A DNA stretch of 7,079 bases. Origin: DASQLQ01 sp035629935 (lineage in GTDB: Bacteria > Actinomycetota > CADDZG01 > WHSQ01). The DNA is taken from the NCBI GenBank assembly GCA_035629935.1, contig DASQLQ010000036.1:1-7079 (forward strand), written 5' to 3'. Position 1 is the stretch's first letter. The number at the start of each line of letters is the position of its first letter. The notes under the pieces were generated by a model that ran no database searches, was not told the origin of the DNA, and worked only from the letters and a program-made list of their open reading frames with translations. Made by a program: the position numbers and the translations under genes. Shown one piece after another: positions 5,499-7,079 of this stretch.

Positions 5499-6710
5499 TC
5501 AAGCTGCGGGAACCCATCCGTCGTCGGAGCGCTCCATCCACGTGATCTCTCCGATCGTGGGCTCCTCGTCCCGATCGCGACCCGTGACGTTCACCAGAAC
5601 CATGTCGTCGGCCGGCAGTTCCCCGGACTTACGCATCTTCACCATGCCGGCAACGGCCGTAGCGGCCGCGAAGCACGGACTGATCCCCTCGAGGTCCTCG
5701 AGTTGCTTCCGAGCGTCCCTGATCTCTTGCTCGGTAACCGACTTGAACGTTCCATCGGTCTCGACCACTCGATTCCGCATCAGGGGATAGGTCGCAGTTG
5801 GATTTCCGCGCAGGATCGCCTTTGCGATGCCGACGGGCCGCGGGATTATGTCCTCCTTACGGATGGCATCCGATCCCGCTTCCCAAGCCGTCACCATCGG
5901 GCAGCAGGAAGCCTGCTGAACGCACACGAGCCGGGGCAACTTGTCGATGGCACCCATAGCGCGCAACTGCGCCGCGCCCTCGTAGATGCCGTATACCCCC
6001 GTCGAGCTGGACACCGCTTGGAAGTACCACTCCGGCGGCTCGGGGATCTGATCGATGGTCTCGAGGAATGCGACCTTCAAGCCCTCCCGTCGCCCGGGAT
6101 TGAAGAACCCGCGCTCCGGGGTCAGTCCATTATTCAGGCCCCACGCGCGTGCAGCATCGAAAGCCTCGACGAAGGTGGCGTCCTTCAGAACGAAATTCAC
6201 CACCTGGGGGCTCTCCGGGATGTGCAGCCTGCGCGCGAAATCCTCCGCCGTGAACAGATACATCGTGATCCCGGGCACGCGTCCGAGTGCCGCGGAGTAG
6301 GCGGTCGAGCTGTTCCCGGTAGACGAGGTGCAGAAAGCCCGGAGCCCGCCTTCGTACAGATAAGGGAGAGCGATCGCGGCCATTCGATCCTTGGTGGTAC
6401 CAGTCGGAAGGCTCGTCTCGTCCTTGAGGTAGAGATTGGACATCCCCAGCTTCTCGCCGAACGCGGTGCTGTGTACTAATCGCGTGTAGGTCGCGTCCGT
6501 AGGGAGCAAACTCTCGTCGCGGATGGGGAGCAGGTCTCTGAACCGGACGTATGGGTTGGGCGAATCGCGCAGCTCCACCCTGTCGAGGTCGTACTCGATC
6601 CTGGTCATGGCGTTGCATGAGGGACAGTAGGGGGCGTAGGCGTCCCCCGCAGGTTGATGGCACTCGGTGCAGACGGTCTGCCACAGCGGATCTTTGGTTC
6701 CGGGGGCCAT
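5499..6710 (-). CDS. Threonine synthase-like PLP-dependent enzyme, paralog B
   Basis: This 403-aa fold-type II PLP enzyme aligns with paralog A almost without gaps. In the first 61 aligned residues (from WQT) I count 41 identities. Zinc-ribbon cysteines are at 14, 17, 29 and 32. The presumed Schiff-base lysine is Lys107 within DETSLPTGTTKDRM, which keeps the D-E and PTG of the family consensus. TSSTGNSSTAY, the long shared block ERGFFNPGRREGLK, QAVSSSTGVYG and IAKAILRGNPT follow. A CVQQASCCPMV segment has a vicinal Cys pair where A has DTCAP. The start ATG at 6710 has AAGGAG 11 nt upstream, a long spacing. It begins 21 nt after the oxidoreductase stop, so the three genes look like one operon. 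Annotation pipelines would probably call it threonine synthase; the duplication and the oxidoreductase neighbour argue for a different, unidentified substrate. Confidence 0.91.
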   Translation of the reverse strand: MAPGTKDPLWQTVCTECHQPAGDAYAPYCPSCNAMTRIEYDLDRVELRDSPNPYVRFRDLLPIRDESLLPTDATYTRLVHSTAFGEKLGMSNLYLKDETSLPTGTTKDRMAAIALPYLYEGGLRAFCTSSTGNSSTAYSAALGRVPGITMYLFTAEDFARRLHIPESPQVVNFVLKDATFVEAFDAARAWGLNNGLTPERGFFNPGRREGLKVAFLETIDQIPEPPEWYFQAVSSSTGVYGIYEGAAQLRAMGAIDKLPRLVCVQQASCCPMVTAWEAGSDAIRKEDIIPRPVGIAKAILRGNPTATYPLMRNRVVETDGTFKSVTEQEIRDARKQLEDLEGISPCFAAATAVAGMVKMRKSGELPADDMVLVNVTGRDRDEEPTIGEITWMERSDDGWVPAA

Positions 6711-6731
6711 CGTCTCGGTCGCTCCTTAGCT

Positions 6732-7079
6732 CTATCGGGTCGTGAACCGATCGGGACTGCAGGGTTCGGTATCAAAGCGGTTTTCGCGACCGGTCACAAG
6801 GGCTATGGCCGCGGCTCCCATGGCGGAACCGAACAACATCCCCTTACGGCCCCCGGCGAGGGCTACCGCCGCGTTCGACCACCCGGGTGCCAGCCCAACG
6901 ATCGGCAATCTGTCGGGTGTCACGGGTCGTAGTCCGCAGTACTGACGCACGACTCGTCCGCGACCCAGCTCCGGGATGACTCGCTCCATCCGCTCGAGGA
7001 TCAGATCTCGAGCCCCGTCGGTGATGTTCTCGTCGAAGCCGGCCTGTTCCTCGTTGCCACCGAGCCACACCTGTTCGTT
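6732..7079 (-). CDS. DAO-family FAD-dependent oxidoreductase, C-terminal part (truncated by window edge)
   Basis: These are the last 115 residues of a flavoprotein of the D-amino-acid oxidase/glycine oxidase/sarcosine oxidase family. Enzymes of this family oxidise the C-N bond of amino acids or secondary amines to imines with FAD. The fragment shows the family's C-terminal pattern in order: VWLGGNEEQAGFD (4-16 of the fragment), an AR-LILERMERVIPEL helix (23-38), GLRPVTPDRLPIVG (49-62), and GGRKGMLFGSAMG (76-88), which closes the FAD site. The N-terminal Rossmann motif and most of the substrate domain lie beyond the right edge, so the substrate cannot be guessed. Its TAG is 21 nt before the ATG of PLP paralog B, on the same strand, so it is the upstream partner in that operon. 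The 25 residues after the last motif are divergent. Confidence 0.87.
   Translation of the reverse strand, partial: NEQVWLGGNEEQAGFDENITDGARDLILERMERVIPELGRGRVVRQYCGLRPVTPDRLPIVGLAPGWSNAAVALAGGRKGMLFGSAMGAAAIALVTGRENRFDTEPCSPDRFTTR

Noticed and set aside
4265..6710. Naming the PLP genes thrC
   Set aside because: Fold and zinc ribbon are threonine synthase-like, but the motif around the lysine, the duplication and the oxidase neighbour do not support a specific threonine synthase call.
6918..6924. TGTCACG resembling an ECF41 -35 element
   Set aside because: The last base differs, there is no CGTC 16 nt downstream, and it lies inside the conserved coding part of the oxidoreductase.
1..7079. 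CRISPR arrays, tRNA or rRNA genes, insertion sequences, attachment sites
   Set aside because: No regularly spaced repeats, transposase or integrase motifs, or recognisable RNA genes were seen on either strand; almost every base is in a recognised coding region.

Overview
The window is GC-rich (roughly 62 % by hand estimate) and densely packed, with genes on both strands. An actinobacterial (Actinomycetota) or similar high-GC source fits best: the Lhr-type helicase, the ECF41-type sigma factor with its C-terminal domain, and the GTG starts are all common there. The species cannot be told from the sequence.

Layout from left to right. (1) Positions 1-579, minus: the N-terminal 193 codons of an Lhr-family ATP-dependent helicase that runs off the left edge. 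(2) Positions 612-1925, plus: a type II NADH dehydrogenase-like flavoprotein, divergent from lhr with only 32 bp between the two starts. (3) Positions 1933-3299, minus: a two-gene operon, in transcription order a 126-aa four-helix membrane protein and then an atypical extended-SDR/epimerase-like protein. They share an ATGA overlap. (4) Positions 3300-3413: the only real intergenic region, a divergent promoter. (5) Positions 3414-4268, plus: an ECF41 (SigJ-like) sigma factor with a fused SnoaL-like C-terminal domain. (6) Positions 4265-7079, minus: a tightly spaced operon encoding a DAO-family FAD oxidoreductase (C-terminal part only), then two tandem paralogous PLP fold-type II enzymes related to threonine synthase.

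The best-supported system is the ECF41 module. The 114-bp region between sigma factor and membrane protein/SDR operon carries the ECF41 promoter signature (TGTCACA, 16 nt, CGTC) on both strands. The two -35 elements abut as one perfect 14-bp palindrome, TGTGACATGTCACA (3355-3368), and both spacers are exactly 16 nt. This predicts that the sigma factor drives its own gene and the divergent operon from one symmetric site. No anti-sigma factor gene is visible, as expected for this family, whose fused C-terminal domain takes that role.

The second notable unit is the oxidoreductase/PLP/PLP operon. The two PLP enzymes are about two thirds identical, both keep the zinc-ribbon cysteines and the presumed Schiff-base lysine, and they differ around the active site. 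Their substrate is unknown to me. A perfect 9-bp hairpin covers the GTG start of the second paralog, suggesting translational control within the operon.

Both convergent junctions (1925/1933 and 4268/4265) leave no room for a conventional terminator, and I saw no good intrinsic terminator anywhere in the window.
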